Assembly (NCBI RefSeq): GCF_002837055.1
Contig: NZ_PDKP01000001.1
Location: forward strand, 63,857-119,133
DNA length: 55,277 nucleotides
Reading direction: 5' to 3'
DNA from: Lactobacillus apis
GTDB taxonomy: Bacteria; Bacillota; Bacilli; Lactobacillales; Lactobacillaceae
Part shown: in pieces, positions 36,707 to 45,511 of the stretch
How the letters are laid out: each line of letters opens with the position of its first letter
How positions within the stretch are numbered: position 1 is the stretch's first letter
Notes under the pieces: generated by a model
The model's database searches: none
Told to the model about the DNA's origin: nothing
The model's input: the letters and a program-made list of their open reading frames with translations, nothing else
Translations under genes and position numbers: made by a program

Positions 36707-37891
36707 ATGTCACAAACAGCTTATATCAATGCCAATATTTATACTGGCGAAGATGCTCAAATTCATGCAAACAACTACTTAGTAGTTGATGATGAAAGTG
36801 GAAAAATTACTAAAATTGGTTCAGGTGAAATACCTCAAGTGGATAAAACTGTTGATTTAGCAGGAAAATTTGTTATTCCTGGTTTAATCAACTGCCATAC
36901 GCATGTTGTAATGGATCCACAAACGGCTGATGGTGGAACAGATAACAATGAAGTAGCTGCAGTAGTTCAAGCTTTAAGTAACTTGCATGACTTATTAAAA
37001 TCAGGTGTAACGTACATTAGAGAATGTGGAAGCAGTTATGATGTTGATATTTATTTAAGCAAGCTAATTGATCAGGGTAAAGTCACTAAAGCACCAGAGA
37101 TTTTACCTTCTGGCCGTCCATATTCAATGACTGGCGGTCATGGTGATGTGCCTAATTTTGGCCATTTGGTAGATTCACCTGATGAAATGCGTAAAGCAGT
37201 CAGACAAGGAATCAAAAGAGGCGCTAAAACAATCAAGGTAATGGCAACTGGCGGTGTCATGACTGAAAATGACTTCATGGATGACCCACAGTTGAGTGAA
37301 GAAGAAATTCATGTTGCTGTAGAAGAAGCTCACCACAAAGGCTTGACGGTTGCTGCACACGCTGAAGGTAATCCAGGGATCATGAATGCCATCAAGGCTG
37401 GTGTTGACAGTATTGAGCATGGTTTTTACGTTAACGATGAAGAAATCAAGCTAATGCTTGAGAAGGGTACATATTTAACACCAACAATTGTTGGTGCTTG
37501 GGCCTTTATCGAATATGCACCAGGTAAAATTCCTGATTGGGAAATGAACAAAATTGCGGCTGCATGGAAAGACTTGCGTGGTAACATTACTAATGCTAAA
37601 AATGCAGGAGTTCCAATTACTTTGGGTACAGATGCAGGAACGCCATTTAACGACTTTACAATGACGCCTGAGGAATTGCCACTTTTGGTTGAGCAAGGCT
37701 TTACTAACCATGAAGCATTACAAACGAGCTATAATTCTGCTAAGTTGATGAAAATTGATGATGAATATGGTTCACTAGCTGAAGGCAAATACGCTGACTT
37801 CCTTGTTTTGGATGAAAATCCTTTAGAAAAGATTGAAGCAGTTGTTCAAAAAGATAAGGCTGTTTACAAAAAAGGTCGTCGAGAGTATTAA
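36707..37891 (+). CDS. Metal-dependent amidohydrolase (imidazolonepropionase/prolidase-like)
   Basis: 394 residues of the amidohydrolase superfamily. Metal ligands by motif: NCHTHV (HxH), Lys in TIKVMATGG, His in AAHAEG, His in SIEHGFY and Asp in LGTDAGTP. C-terminal beta sandwich: EGKYADFLVLDENPL. Related enzymes are imidazolonepropionase, Xaa-Pro dipeptidase and N-acyl amino acid hydrolases. The start ATG 36707 follows GGAGG; a longer frame runs back through the T-box terminator and is not coding. T-box control by an uncharged tRNA (likely Met) implies that its job is to supply that amino acid, for instance by cleaving a peptide or N-acyl derivative; the substrate is unknown. Confidence 0.85.
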   Translation: MSQTAYINANIYTGEDAQIHANNYLVVDDESGKITKIGSGEIPQVDKTVDLAGKFVIPGLINCHTHVVMDPQTADGGTDNNEVAAVVQALSNLHDLLKSGVTYIRECGSSYDVDIYLSKLIDQGKVTKAPEILPSGRPYSMTGGHGDVPNFGHLVDSPDEMRKAVRQGIKRGAKTIKVMATGGVMTENDFMDDPQLSEEEIHVAVEEAHHKGLTVAAHAEGNPGIMNAIKAGVDSIEHGFYVNDEEIKLMLEKGTYLTPTIVGAWAFIEYAPGKIPDWEMNKIAAAWKDLRGNITNAKNAGVPITLGTDAGTPFNDFTMTPEELPLLVEQGFTNHEALQTSYNSAKLMKIDDEYGSLAEGKYADFLVLDENPLEKIEAVVQKDKAVYKKGRREY

Positions 37892-37922
37892 TTTGCCGTT
37901 ATCCAAATAAATGCAAACACCG

Positions 37923-37960
37923 AAAGAGATTACGATGATTAGTAATCTCTTTTTATTTTT
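37923..37960 (+). terminator. Terminator of the amidohydrolase
   Basis: AAAGAGATTAC and GTAATCTCTTT form a perfect stem with a T-rich tail. Confidence 0.88.
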
Positions 37961-38100
37961 AGCGAAAAAAGAGTTCAAAACTTTTAGATTATTTAGTCAT
38001 AAAACTAAATCTAGATTCGTTCAAATAAATCTTTAATTTTTCACTAATTTTAGATAGAATAGTAGATATCACAATTTATCCAAAAAGGGAGGATTATTTA

Positions 38101-39102
38101 ATGAAGGCCTTACTATACAGTATGACCCCTGAACAAAAGGTTTACGTTGACCAGTGGAATAAAGAACATCCTGACGACGATCTTCAAACTACTGATGCTG
38201 ATCTAGATGCAAAGACAGTTGAACAAGCTGAAGGTTTTGACGTTGTTAGTGTCTTGCAAGTTTTTGATCTTGATGAGGAAGAAGTTTATCGCAAATTAGC
38301 TTCGTATGGCATAAAACATATTGCATTACGCTCAGTTGGCTATAATATTGTTAACTTTGATTATGCACATAAATATCATTTACTTATTACTAACACTCCT
38401 GCATATTCGCCACGAGCAGTTGCTGAAAACACTTTAACTTCCGCAATGTACTTGCTACGCAAGTGGGGTCCAATCTTGAAAAATGAACGAGAAGATTTAA
38501 ATTTTGTGCGTGAAGCCAACTTGATGAGTGACGAAATTTATAATCAAACCGTTGGTATCATTGGTGTAGGACGCATCGGGAGCGCCACAGCTGAAATTTT
38601 TCATGCATTAGGTACACGAGTTATTGGTTACGACATTGTTGAAAATCCTGCCAATGAAGCTTTTCTCGAGTACACGGACTTTGAAACGGTTATTAAAGAA
38701 TCCGATATTTTATCTTTGCACACGCCATTTACACCTGATTTAGAGGGTATGATAAGCGCTAAGGAATTTAAGGAAATGAAAAACACAGCGGTATTAATTA
38801 ACGCTGCGCGTGGTCCTTTAGTTGATAACAAAGATTTAATTGCTGCTCTGAAAAATAATGAAATCGCTGGCGCATCGCTTGATGTTATGACCGGCGAAGA
38901 AGCAATTGTGATGAAGAAATTCAATGACATTTCGGAATTGCCAAAAGACTATCAAGAATTGGTTAAAATGCCAAATGTTGTATTCACGCCGCACTCTGCA
39001 TACTACACTAAGACCTCGGTTAAAAATATGGTTAACCAGAGTATGACTGATGCTAAACGTGTTTTAAGTGGTGAAAAGCCAGTATATCCAGTTGATGAAT
39101 AG
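38101..39102 (+). CDS. D-lactate dehydrogenase (D-2-hydroxyacid dehydrogenase)
   Basis: 333 residues, NAD-dependent. Nucleotide-binding GVGRIGSATAEIF (about 152-164); active-site Arg in NAARGPLVD, Glu in MTGEEAIV and His in TPHSAYYT, in the order Arg-Glu-His of the family. It reduces pyruvate to D-lactate or a branched 2-oxoacid to the D-hydroxyacid; lactobacilli hold several paralogues, so hydroxyisocaproate dehydrogenase is an alternative. GGGAGG precedes the ATG; TAGAAT at 38055-38060 is a candidate -10. Terminator follows. Confidence 0.9.
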   Translation: MKALLYSMTPEQKVYVDQWNKEHPDDDLQTTDADLDAKTVEQAEGFDVVSVLQVFDLDEEEVYRKLASYGIKHIALRSVGYNIVNFDYAHKYHLLITNTPAYSPRAVAENTLTSAMYLLRKWGPILKNEREDLNFVREANLMSDEIYNQTVGIIGVGRIGSATAEIFHALGTRVIGYDIVENPANEAFLEYTDFETVIKESDILSLHTPFTPDLEGMISAKEFKEMKNTAVLINAARGPLVDNKDLIAALKNNEIAGASLDVMTGEEAIVMKKFNDISELPKDYQELVKMPNVVFTPHSAYYTKTSVKNMVNQSMTDAKRVLSGEKPVYPVDE

Positions 39103-39113
39103 ATGAAATCAAG

Positions 39114-39141
39114 AAAGACTAACTTTTGTTAGTCTTTTTTT
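39114..39141 (+). terminator. Terminator after the D-lactate dehydrogenase
   Basis: AAAGACTAAC-TTTT-GTTAGTCTTT with a T run. Confidence 0.88.
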
Positions 39142-39163
39142 GTCCTGGTATCATATTTTGTTA

Positions 39164-39194
39164 TTGTCAATTATAATAAAAATATTGGTATAAT
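39164..39194 (+). promoter_or_regulatory. Promoter of the GH25-like/DEAD-box/EIIC operon
   Basis: TTGTCA (39164-39169) and perfect TATAAT (39189-39194) with a 19-bp spacer; slightly long, but the only strong pair before the gene. Confidence 0.55.
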
Positions 39195-39222
39195 AACTAA
39201 TAGATAAAGGTCGGAGATCAGG

Positions 39223-39930
39223 ATGGGTAGATTTCATCACAAATATACGTTGCCAGCAATTATTTTACTGTTAATAGTTGCAGTTGGTGGACTTGTAGCA
39301 GGTGTACTTAATTTTCGCAATCAAACAACATTGCCTTCCGACTCAAATTCAAGTGCAATTGGTGTGGAACTAAATCAAACTTTTGGATATGTTGACCTAC
39401 ATGAATTACAAGATCACGGTATTTCGTTTGTGTATCTCAGAAGCACGCAAGGACGTTCATATTTTGATGATGATTACTTATCTTATCGCGATCAAGTGTT
39501 AGGCACTAAAATGGCTTTTGGCACTAGCATCGCATACAGTAATGAATCTACGCCGGAACAACACTACCAATATTTCATGAAAAAAGTCGGTTTGAACACA
39601 GGCAGCTTACCTATCTTGATTGAACCTGCAGTAGACGATCATAGTAACCGTTATCTACAACAGATGGCTCAATTTGTCAGGATGCTTGAAAACCATGGCA
39701 AATTAGTCATGGTTGATGTTAATATCAGGTATAAACCGCTTTTTCCTGATGGAACTTTATTTATTACTAATGGTAAAAAAGCACCAAGTAAGATGAAATA
39801 TTCTTTTTGGCGCTACACTAACAACGGTCGCGTAAAATCGGTTAGCGGCTTAGAAAATGGCGTTGCAATGCTCGCATATAACGGGACGGTAACGCAATAT
39901 AAACAACGATATGGACAGTTAACACAATAA
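39223..39930 (+). CDS. Membrane-anchored GH25-like protein, catalytic residues apparently lost
   Basis: 235 residues with a basic N-terminus and a membrane helix (about 8-29) as signal anchor. The rest has the GH25 muramidase layout: GVELNQTFGYVDLHELQDHG, then YLRSTQGRSYFDDD, then LPILIEPAVDD. In active GH25 enzymes these read GIDVS, KATEG and DxE; here the first Asp is Glu, the Glu of KATEG is Gln, and the central DxE is replaced by IEP. This suggests a non-hydrolytic, perhaps wall-binding, protein. GGAG ribosome site. One-base overlap with the DEAD-box gene. Confidence 0.72.
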   Translation: MGRFHHKYTLPAIILLLIVAVGGLVAGVLNFRNQTTLPSDSNSSAIGVELNQTFGYVDLHELQDHGISFVYLRSTQGRSYFDDDYLSYRDQVLGTKMAFGTSIAYSNESTPEQHYQYFMKKVGLNTGSLPILIEPAVDDHSNRYLQQMAQFVRMLENHGKLVMVDVNIRYKPLFPDGTLFITNGKKAPSKMKYSFWRYTNNGRVKSVSGLENGVAMLAYNGTVTQYKQRYGQLTQ

Positions 39931-41168
39931 TGAAAAAAGAAATCGAAACAGTTTTAACTAAATTAGGTTTTACAAAACCAACTTTAATCCAACAAGAAAC
40001 TAACCAGTTAATTAGTGAGGGTGAAAGCTGTATTGCGTTGGCCAAAACGGGAACGGGAAAAACGTTGGCATATGCTTTACCGACGCTTGAAAAAGTCACT
40101 AAAGGTGAGCCGAATAGTTTGATTATTTTTGCACCTACAACGGAGCTCGCAGTGCAAATCAGACATGCAATCAATCCTTTTATTCATGCTTTAGATCTTA
40201 CTGGTATTACGTTGGTCGGTTCAGGTAATCGGCAACGGCAGGAAGACAATTTAAAGAAAAAACATCCTGAAGTTGTTGTCACTACTCCAGGACGTTTCTT
40301 TGACTTTTTTTCAAGCAACCGTATTAAAGTAGAACAGATCAAAACTTTAGTCCTTGATGAGGCTGACGATATTCTTGAATTCAGCAAAATGGAATTGTTA
40401 AGTTCATTAGGACAAAACTTATTACCGAATGCTCAAATTTTATTATTTGGAGCAACTGAATCAGAGATTACGCAAAATGCAGCTGAATTGTTTGATCGTC
40501 CTTTTAAACTAGTTGATGTGCGGGCGAAGCAAAGCACAACAGTAAAAAATTATTTTCTGCAGGTTGATAATGCCCATAAAATTGACTTCATTCAGCGTTT
40601 AATGCGGTTGGATCACTTTAAAGGGATTTTGTTTTTCGATTCCAATCAGACAATGATGCGTTTTGCTGGTATCCTTGGTCATACCAAAACCAAATTTGGT
40701 TTACTAGCAAATGAGTTTGGCAAGCAAAAAAGAGAGCAAGCACTCAGCGATTTTAAGGCTGGTAGAACACGACTCTTAATTGCAACAGACCTAGCTGCTC
40801 GCGGTTTAGATATACCTGGAGTAACTTATGTAATAAACTATGATATTCCTAGTGAAACGAATACCTACTTGCATCGCGCCGGAAGAACCGGACGAATGGG
40901 AGCCAAGGGTTATGTTGTGACACTTGGGGATGACCATGATTTGCGTGATCTCAAAAAGTTATTAATAGATACAACTCAAATTGAGCGGGTTTATTTTGCT
41001 AAACACAGTTTGTCGACTGAACAGCCAAAGGAGCAAGAAATAGCGTCCAAAGCTGCTACAAAGACAGTTCAGCCAGAGCAGCCTACTAAAAAGAAAAAGC
41101 ATAAAAACAAGAATCGTAAGAATAAGGGATATCATCCACATTATTTAAAGAAAAAGGAGCAAAAATGA
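39930..41168 (+). CDS. DEAD-box RNA helicase
   Basis: 412 residues. Motifs: Q motif GFTKPTLIQQE, I AKTGTGKT, Ia APTTELAVQ, II LDEADD (DEAD), III in FGAT (SAT replaced by GAT), V ATDLAARGLDIP, VI HRAGRTGRMG. The C-terminal 45 residues are Lys/Gln-rich and probably bind RNA nonspecifically. Probable role in ribosome assembly or mRNA unwinding at low temperature. ATG overlaps the GH25 stop by one base and its stop overlaps the EIIC start (ATGA), so three unrelated functions are translationally linked. Confidence 0.93.
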   Translation: MKKEIETVLTKLGFTKPTLIQQETNQLISEGESCIALAKTGTGKTLAYALPTLEKVTKGEPNSLIIFAPTTELAVQIRHAINPFIHALDLTGITLVGSGNRQRQEDNLKKKHPEVVVTTPGRFFDFFSSNRIKVEQIKTLVLDEADDILEFSKMELLSSLGQNLLPNAQILLFGATESEITQNAAELFDRPFKLVDVRAKQSTTVKNYFLQVDNAHKIDFIQRLMRLDHFKGILFFDSNQTMMRFAGILGHTKTKFGLLANEFGKQKREQALSDFKAGRTRLLIATDLAARGLDIPGVTYVINYDIPSETNTYLHRAGRTGRMGAKGYVVTLGDDHDLRDLKKLLIDTTQIERVYFAKHSLSTEQPKEQEIASKAATKTVQPEQPTKKKKHKNKNRKNKGYHPHYLKKKEQK

Positions 41169-42493
41169 GTCGATTAGTAGCCTGGTTAGAAGACTACATA
41201 TTACCACTAGCAAATAAATTGGCGCAGACCCATTGGTTAGTGGCCTTACGTGATGCATTCGTTTCTGTAATGCCAATTACGATTGCTGGTTCACTTGCAG
41301 TTTTAATTAAGAGTTTGATTGAAGCTGCGCGAGTTAACTTGGGCTGGGAAACTTTCGCCTGGTTGATGAGTCCCCTCGCTTTGATTAGCAATGTGGTTTG
41401 GCGAGGAACCTTTGCACTTTTTGCACTCTTTTTATCTATGTCACTTGGCTATCATTTAGCTAAAAGTATGGAAGTTGATCCAATTGCAGGGGCAATTGTT
41501 TCCCTGTCTTCCTTAGCAATGAGCATTGCTAACTTAACTAAAATGCGGGTAAATGGTCGGACTATTTCAGTTAAGCATACTTTTGATATTTCGCAGTTTT
41601 CAACTACCGGAATTTTTACCGCAATCTTGTTTGGTTCAATCGGTGTTTCAATTTTTGCCTTTTGTGTAAAAGCACGACTTAAGTTGAATATGTCGGTTAC
41701 TTTACCATATGCAGAACAAATGGCACTTGATTCACTGATCCCAGCAATTATTGCCATCTTTTGTGTCGGCATGATCAATTTTGCTTTTCAAACAATTACT
41801 GGTACTTATTTTGGTAATTGGCTATTAAATTCCATCCAAACACCGCTTGTAAAACTTGGCCAGGGCTTTGGTATGGTCTTGCTAGTAACGCTGTTTGTCC
41901 AAATCTTTAGTTTCTTTGGACTTAATGGGCTGGGAGTCTGGGCTCCAATCCTCGATTCAATTTGGTTAACAGCCCAGAATGTTAATGTAACTGCGGTACG
42001 TAATGGTGAACCCGCTTCTTATCTCTGGGTTAGGGGCTCATTTGATGCCTTTGCTTGGTTTGGTGGCGCAGGTGGTACTTTGATGTTAGTTGTAGCGATT
42101 TTGCTATTTTCCAAACGGAGTGATTACCGCACGATTGCTAAAGTTGCATTGGCTCCAGCCGTCTTCAACATCAACGAACCAATTGTACTTGGATTGCCAG
42201 TCGTGCTTAATCCAATTTATTTCATTCCCTTCATTTTAGCTCCAATCGTCAATGTTGCATTTTCATATTGGGTGACAATGCTGGGCTTGGTAAATCCGGT
42301 ACAAGCTGCGGTTCCTGCAGTTGTGCCGCCAATTATTGGCCCATTCTTAGCTTGCAATTATGATTGGCGTGCAATTGTTTTGTGTATTATTAACATGTTA
42401 ATTGCGCTGGCAATCTGGACGCCCTTTGTTTTTGCGGCAGATAAAATTGCGGATTCAAACAATCCAAGTCCATATTTCACACGGCAATATTAA
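41165..42493 (+). CDS. PTS EIIC permease, lactose/cellobiose family
   Basis: 442 residues with about ten membrane helices; the transport subunit of a phosphotransferase system. The conserved EIIC loop is NINEPIVLGLPVVLNP (about 336-351); other features are the RDAFVSVMPITIAGSLAVL opening and the AAVPAVVPPIIGPFL segment. No EIIA or EIIB gene is adjacent, so it must use subunits encoded elsewhere or act as a general substrate-release channel. ATG overlaps the helicase stop by 4 bp, with AAAGGAG just upstream. Confidence 0.92.
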   Translation: MSRLVAWLEDYILPLANKLAQTHWLVALRDAFVSVMPITIAGSLAVLIKSLIEAARVNLGWETFAWLMSPLALISNVVWRGTFALFALFLSMSLGYHLAKSMEVDPIAGAIVSLSSLAMSIANLTKMRVNGRTISVKHTFDISQFSTTGIFTAILFGSIGVSIFAFCVKARLKLNMSVTLPYAEQMALDSLIPAIIAIFCVGMINFAFQTITGTYFGNWLLNSIQTPLVKLGQGFGMVLLVTLFVQIFSFFGLNGLGVWAPILDSIWLTAQNVNVTAVRNGEPASYLWVRGSFDAFAWFGGAGGTLMLVVAILLFSKRSDYRTIAKVALAPAVFNINEPIVLGLPVVLNPIYFIPFILAPIVNVAFSYWVTMLGLVNPVQAAVPAVVPPIIGPFLACNYDWRAIVLCIINMLIALAIWTPFVFAADKIADSNNPSPYFTRQY

Positions 42494-42503
42494 TCTAAAA
42501 AAA

Positions 42504-42533
42504 TTGGCTTTTATCAACTAAATTTGGTAAAGT
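42504..42533 (+). promoter_or_regulatory. tRNA-Arg promoter
   Basis: TTGGCT (42504-42509) and TAAAGT (42528-42533) with an 18-bp spacer, 11 bp before the tRNA. Confidence 0.5.
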
Positions 42534-42544
42534 TAATTTGTTGC

Positions 42545-42617
42545 GACCCTGTAGTTCATCTGGATAGAACAATGGTCTCCTAAACCGTAGAGGTGAGTTC
42601 GAATCTCACCGGGGTCA
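42545..42617 (+). tRNA. tRNA-Arg (anticodon CCT)
   Basis: 73 nt. Acceptor GACCCTG pairs with CGGGGTC (one G-U). D stem GTTC/GAAC. Anticodon stem ATGGT/ACCGT with loop CTCCTAA, anticodon CCT, reading AGG. T arm GTGAG-TTCGAAT-CTCAC. Discriminator A; CCA not encoded. Its 3' end is the left copy of a 17-bp repeat flanking the RloAB islet. Confidence 0.95.
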
Positions 42618-42618
42618 T
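42602..42618 (+). repeat. Putative att site, left copy, inside the tRNA-Arg 3' end
   Basis: AATCTCACCGGGGTCAT covers the 3' half of the T arm and acceptor. An identical copy lies at 45699-45715. Identical tRNA 3' ends around an insert are the signature of tyrosine-recombinase integration. Confidence 0.8.
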
Positions 42619-42672
42619 TATAAGTAGCCTAAAGCGTTGCTTATATGGAATGATGGACTAATTTTGAACTAA

Positions 42673-42708
42673 AAACCGCACTGTTAATAAATACAGCGCG
42701 GTTTATTT
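42673..42708 (+). terminator. Terminator downstream of tRNA-Arg
   Basis: AAACCGCACTGT and ACAGCGCGGTTT form a 12-bp stem with one mismatch, then T-rich sequence. It lies inside the islet, so it came with the element or was formed by it. Confidence 0.65.
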
Positions 42709-42873
42709 GTCTAATGATTCTAAGGAATATTAGAGGCTTTTTATGTGGTTATTGATTACTCGATTTTATTAATGTCAATTTTATTTTTCTTAGTATTAAC
42801 TTCGACAGAGTTATTATCGTCAGCACGAATCTTAATAATTAAAGGTGGATTTTTCATTGTTTTAATGTATATA

Positions 42874-43497
42874 TTATTGCTGCTTGATTAGGTTTTTAAT
42901 AATTGAAGTAATATCTGTCGATTGGTTGGTATCAGAATAAACTGCAATTGATTGGGTATTATTGATAGCATCATAAACCTTATCATCTTCTAGAATTTTC
43001 CTAATTAACTTAGTATTAGTAGACTCTACTTTTACATATTCTTCGCCTAAATGTTCTGTCAATTTTCTTTTTAAATTTTTTTGCCATATGCTACTAGATT
43101 CTATAACTTTTGGTGTCATTTTTTCATAGTGAGCAAGTAACCAAACTTCAAAGGAACAGTTTGAAACACAAACTTGACAACTAGCTTTTTTAATGCCTTT
43201 TAAAGAAGTGGCTTTTTCTCGCATTTTTGCTATCCGCTTATCATCATAGCCGTCTTTATCAAAAATGATATATATCTTTGTTTCAGAATCAGACTTATAC
43301 CTATTATCAGGTGTGTTTTTAATAAAGCTAGCTGTTTTGTCTACCCAATCTCCGGAACCCTTCATAATCTTGGTAGCTTTAGCGGTACGTAAATTATAAA
43401 TGAAAAACAACTCGTCAAAGTAGTTTTTTTCAGTAGTTCCTTCTACAAAGAAAAGAATTTTTTCTTTGACTGGGCGTTTTTTTCTTGATCTACTCAT
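42874..43497 (-). CDS. RloB-family protein (TOPRIM-like), partner of the AAA ATPase
   Basis: 207 residues. The N-terminal FFVEGTTEKNYFDEL (about 16-30) gives the conserved Glu, and IIFDKDGYDD (about 72-81) gives the DxD-type acids; together they resemble a TOPRIM-like metal site. SNCSFEVWLLAHYE is the RloB signature. RloB/AbiLii proteins are the presumed effector of two-gene abortive-infection systems with an ABC-type ATPase; the related PARIS system also pairs such an ATPase with a TOPRIM protein. It overlaps the ATPase gene by 8 bp on the same strand, so the two are coupled. Confidence 0.85.
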   Translation of the reverse strand: MSRSRKKRPVKEKILFFVEGTTEKNYFDELFFIYNLRTAKATKIMKGSGDWVDKTASFIKNTPDNRYKSDSETKIYIIFDKDGYDDKRIAKMREKATSLKGIKKASCQVCVSNCSFEVWLLAHYEKMTPKVIESSSIWQKNLKRKLTEHLGEEYVKVESTNTKLIRKILEDDKVYDAINNTQSIAVYSDTNQSTDITSIIKNLIKQQ

Positions 43498-44770
43498 TTT
43501 TTGACGATTTCTCTAACTTGGCTTTCTCTGAAGATGTAAACTTGTTTTCTTTTAAAATTTCTAAAATTGAATTTAGATTTACCATTTGAGTAGCTCCATA
43601 TCGACCCTCTAAATAGCGCCTTTTGTAATTAAAATCATTTCGTTTTAATGCAGGATCATCAAAATCAAAAAGGCTAAATAGTTCACTTTCGCCATAACGA
43701 TTTTTTTCCGCAAACCAAATTTGATCTTGACGCAAGTTGCTGTCCATTAATGGCAAATTATGAGTTGTCAAAATAAATTGATTACTTTGGATTTCATTAT
43801 TAATTAATAATACAAGCGCGTTTGCTAACTCGAAGTGGTAAGACATATCAAATTCATCTATCAATAAAACTTTATTCGTATTTTCTAGGATATATAAAGC
43901 TAAATTGATAAAAATTTTAGTTCCTCTGCTTTCTTCTCTTAGGTTAAGTGTAAAAGTATTATCTTTAGAACGATGTTTACAGAATAAATCATAAACTGTT
44001 ATCTGTTTTGGTATTTCAGGTACATTTTGGTCTTCATCTGCTTCCATATTTTGATTTTGTACTATTTGGTATAAAAGTTCTGGCAAATTTTGTTTTCTCT
44101 TCTTAACTTCAATATCAATAATGTCAAAATCAGCAGCTTGTATAAAAGATAAAAGCTGCTTTTTAAAATCTTGATTTGATAAGATTTTAAGCCTTCTAGA
44201 GTCGATGTTATCTGCATCAACAAAAATTAAATCTTGAGCAAACCATAAGTATGCTTCATTGGAATTAGGCTCATTATTTTGTTGTGCAAAATATAAGAGT
44301 AATTGATTTTTTCTGATGTTAGTACTTATTGGAATTAATTGCTCTGGTAATAGTCTAAAATCTTGCTGTTGGCGTTTGAAAATGTATCTTTCATTAACTT
44401 TAAGAATTTCTTTTTGAACTTCCAGGGATGTGTATTCTAAAAAGTAATAGAATTTTTTTTGGTTTCTTATAAAAGTAATTTCAAATTTTGTGCTGTTATC
44501 ATTATTACCAAATGTATCGGAATTTAATTCTTGTTCAATATTAGAAGTTGGATACATAATTACGTGTTTTAAAGTTGCTAATGCTAAAATTAAATTTGTT
44601 TTACCATTTGCATTAGCTCCAAAGATTAAGCTTGATTTTAATAATTTTTCACTTAAAATTTTAACCGTATTTGAAGTATTATATTTTCTTAAACGTTCTC
44701 CAGTCTGCATTGAAAATTCTTGTTCATTCTTGAAAGAACGAAAGTTAGTTACTTTAAAATCAACTAGCAT
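43490..44770 (-). CDS. AAA/ABC-type ATPase, RloA/AbiLi-like
   Basis: 426 residues of the OLD/RecF-like AAA_15 type. N-terminal FKVTNFRSFKNEQEFSM, Walker A GANANGKTN (51-59), signature helix ESRGTKIFINLA (280-291), Walker B VLLIDEFD (301-308) and the His-switch FILTTHN (332-338). Such ATPases sense infection and release or activate the coupled effector. First gene of the pair. A short inverted repeat lies 25-44 bp upstream. Within the tRNA-Arg islet, these are the only two intact genes, so the pair is the cargo. Confidence 0.87.
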   Translation of the reverse strand: MLVDFKVTNFRSFKNEQEFSMQTGERLRKYNTSNTVKILSEKLLKSSLIFGANANGKTNLILALATLKHVIMYPTSNIEQELNSDTFGNNDNSTKFEITFIRNQKKFYYFLEYTSLEVQKEILKVNERYIFKRQQQDFRLLPEQLIPISTNIRKNQLLLYFAQQNNEPNSNEAYLWFAQDLIFVDADNIDSRRLKILSNQDFKKQLLSFIQAADFDIIDIEVKKRKQNLPELLYQIVQNQNMEADEDQNVPEIPKQITVYDLFCKHRSKDNTFTLNLREESRGTKIFINLALYILENTNKVLLIDEFDMSYHFELANALVLLINNEIQSNQFILTTHNLPLMDSNLRQDQIWFAEKNRYGESELFSLFDFDDPALKRNDFNYKRRYLEGRYGATQMVNLNSILEILKENKFTSSEKAKLEKSSKNE

Positions 44771-44794
44771 TTTTTTACCTCGGTATTTCTTGTC

Positions 44795-44814
44795 TAAAAC
44801 GTTTTTTCGTTTTA
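44795..44814. repeat. Inverted repeat upstream of the rloAB genes
   Basis: TAAAACG and CGTTTTA (perfect 7-bp arms) separated by TTTTTT, 25-44 bp before the ATPase start. It could be an operator limiting expression of a toxic pair, or a weak hairpin. Confidence 0.4.
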
Positions 44815-45511
44815 AACGGTTAATATCTTTTATTATCGCATTGTATTTTGATTAATCAACTTATTTATTTGAAAATTGATTTAAAATTACAAATAAACAA
44901 GTACGAAAATTGTGTTTTTGTATACTAATAAAACACTTAATTTGGTTTTTACTAGTATTAATGGTTATTTTTAAATGTTTAAGATATGAACAAAAGTATC
45001 ATGTTTTTAAAATTGATTATCTAAGTCAATTCCTGCTCTTAGCATTTTTGATATTATTAGATTCAAATTTCGTATCATTGTTAAATTGATTAAAAATGGT
45101 ACGAATTAAAGAGAGGCTGCAAAGTTTTGTTTCAATTTTTTGCCAAAACTTTTATAAATTGATAAAATTCTATTTCCCGTCAAATCAACGTTTTAAATTT
45201 TTAAAAACCTTAATTTCCTTCGGTACGATACAAGAATACATTGGATAATGTAGAGCAGAACTGAAAAAATAGTAATAGTAAGGGCATCTAACTTCAACTT
45301 TGAATAACTTTATTAATAATAAAATGCTATAAAATAAATATTTTAATTTCAAAGACAATAATAATTAATACAAAATACGCCTGTACTCTCCTTAAATACG
45401 TTTAAAAAGCTTGCAATATCAATGATTACTATTACTTTCGCATGGCAAAAAACAGGAAACTATAACTCGCTATAGTCAATAATGTTGTTATATCAAGCAA
45501 GGTGTAACATT
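44815..45511. other. AT-rich intergenic stretch in the islet
   Basis: About 700 bp without a credible gene. A 9-bp inverted repeat AAAGTTTTG...CAAAACTTT (45121-45152) could be a terminator-like hairpin. No repeat array, RNA gene or long frame recognised. Confidence 0.5.

Noticed and set aside
44490-44855. 121-codon plus frame antisense to the RloA gene
   Set aside because: Lies opposite a gene with clear Walker motifs; no ribosome site.
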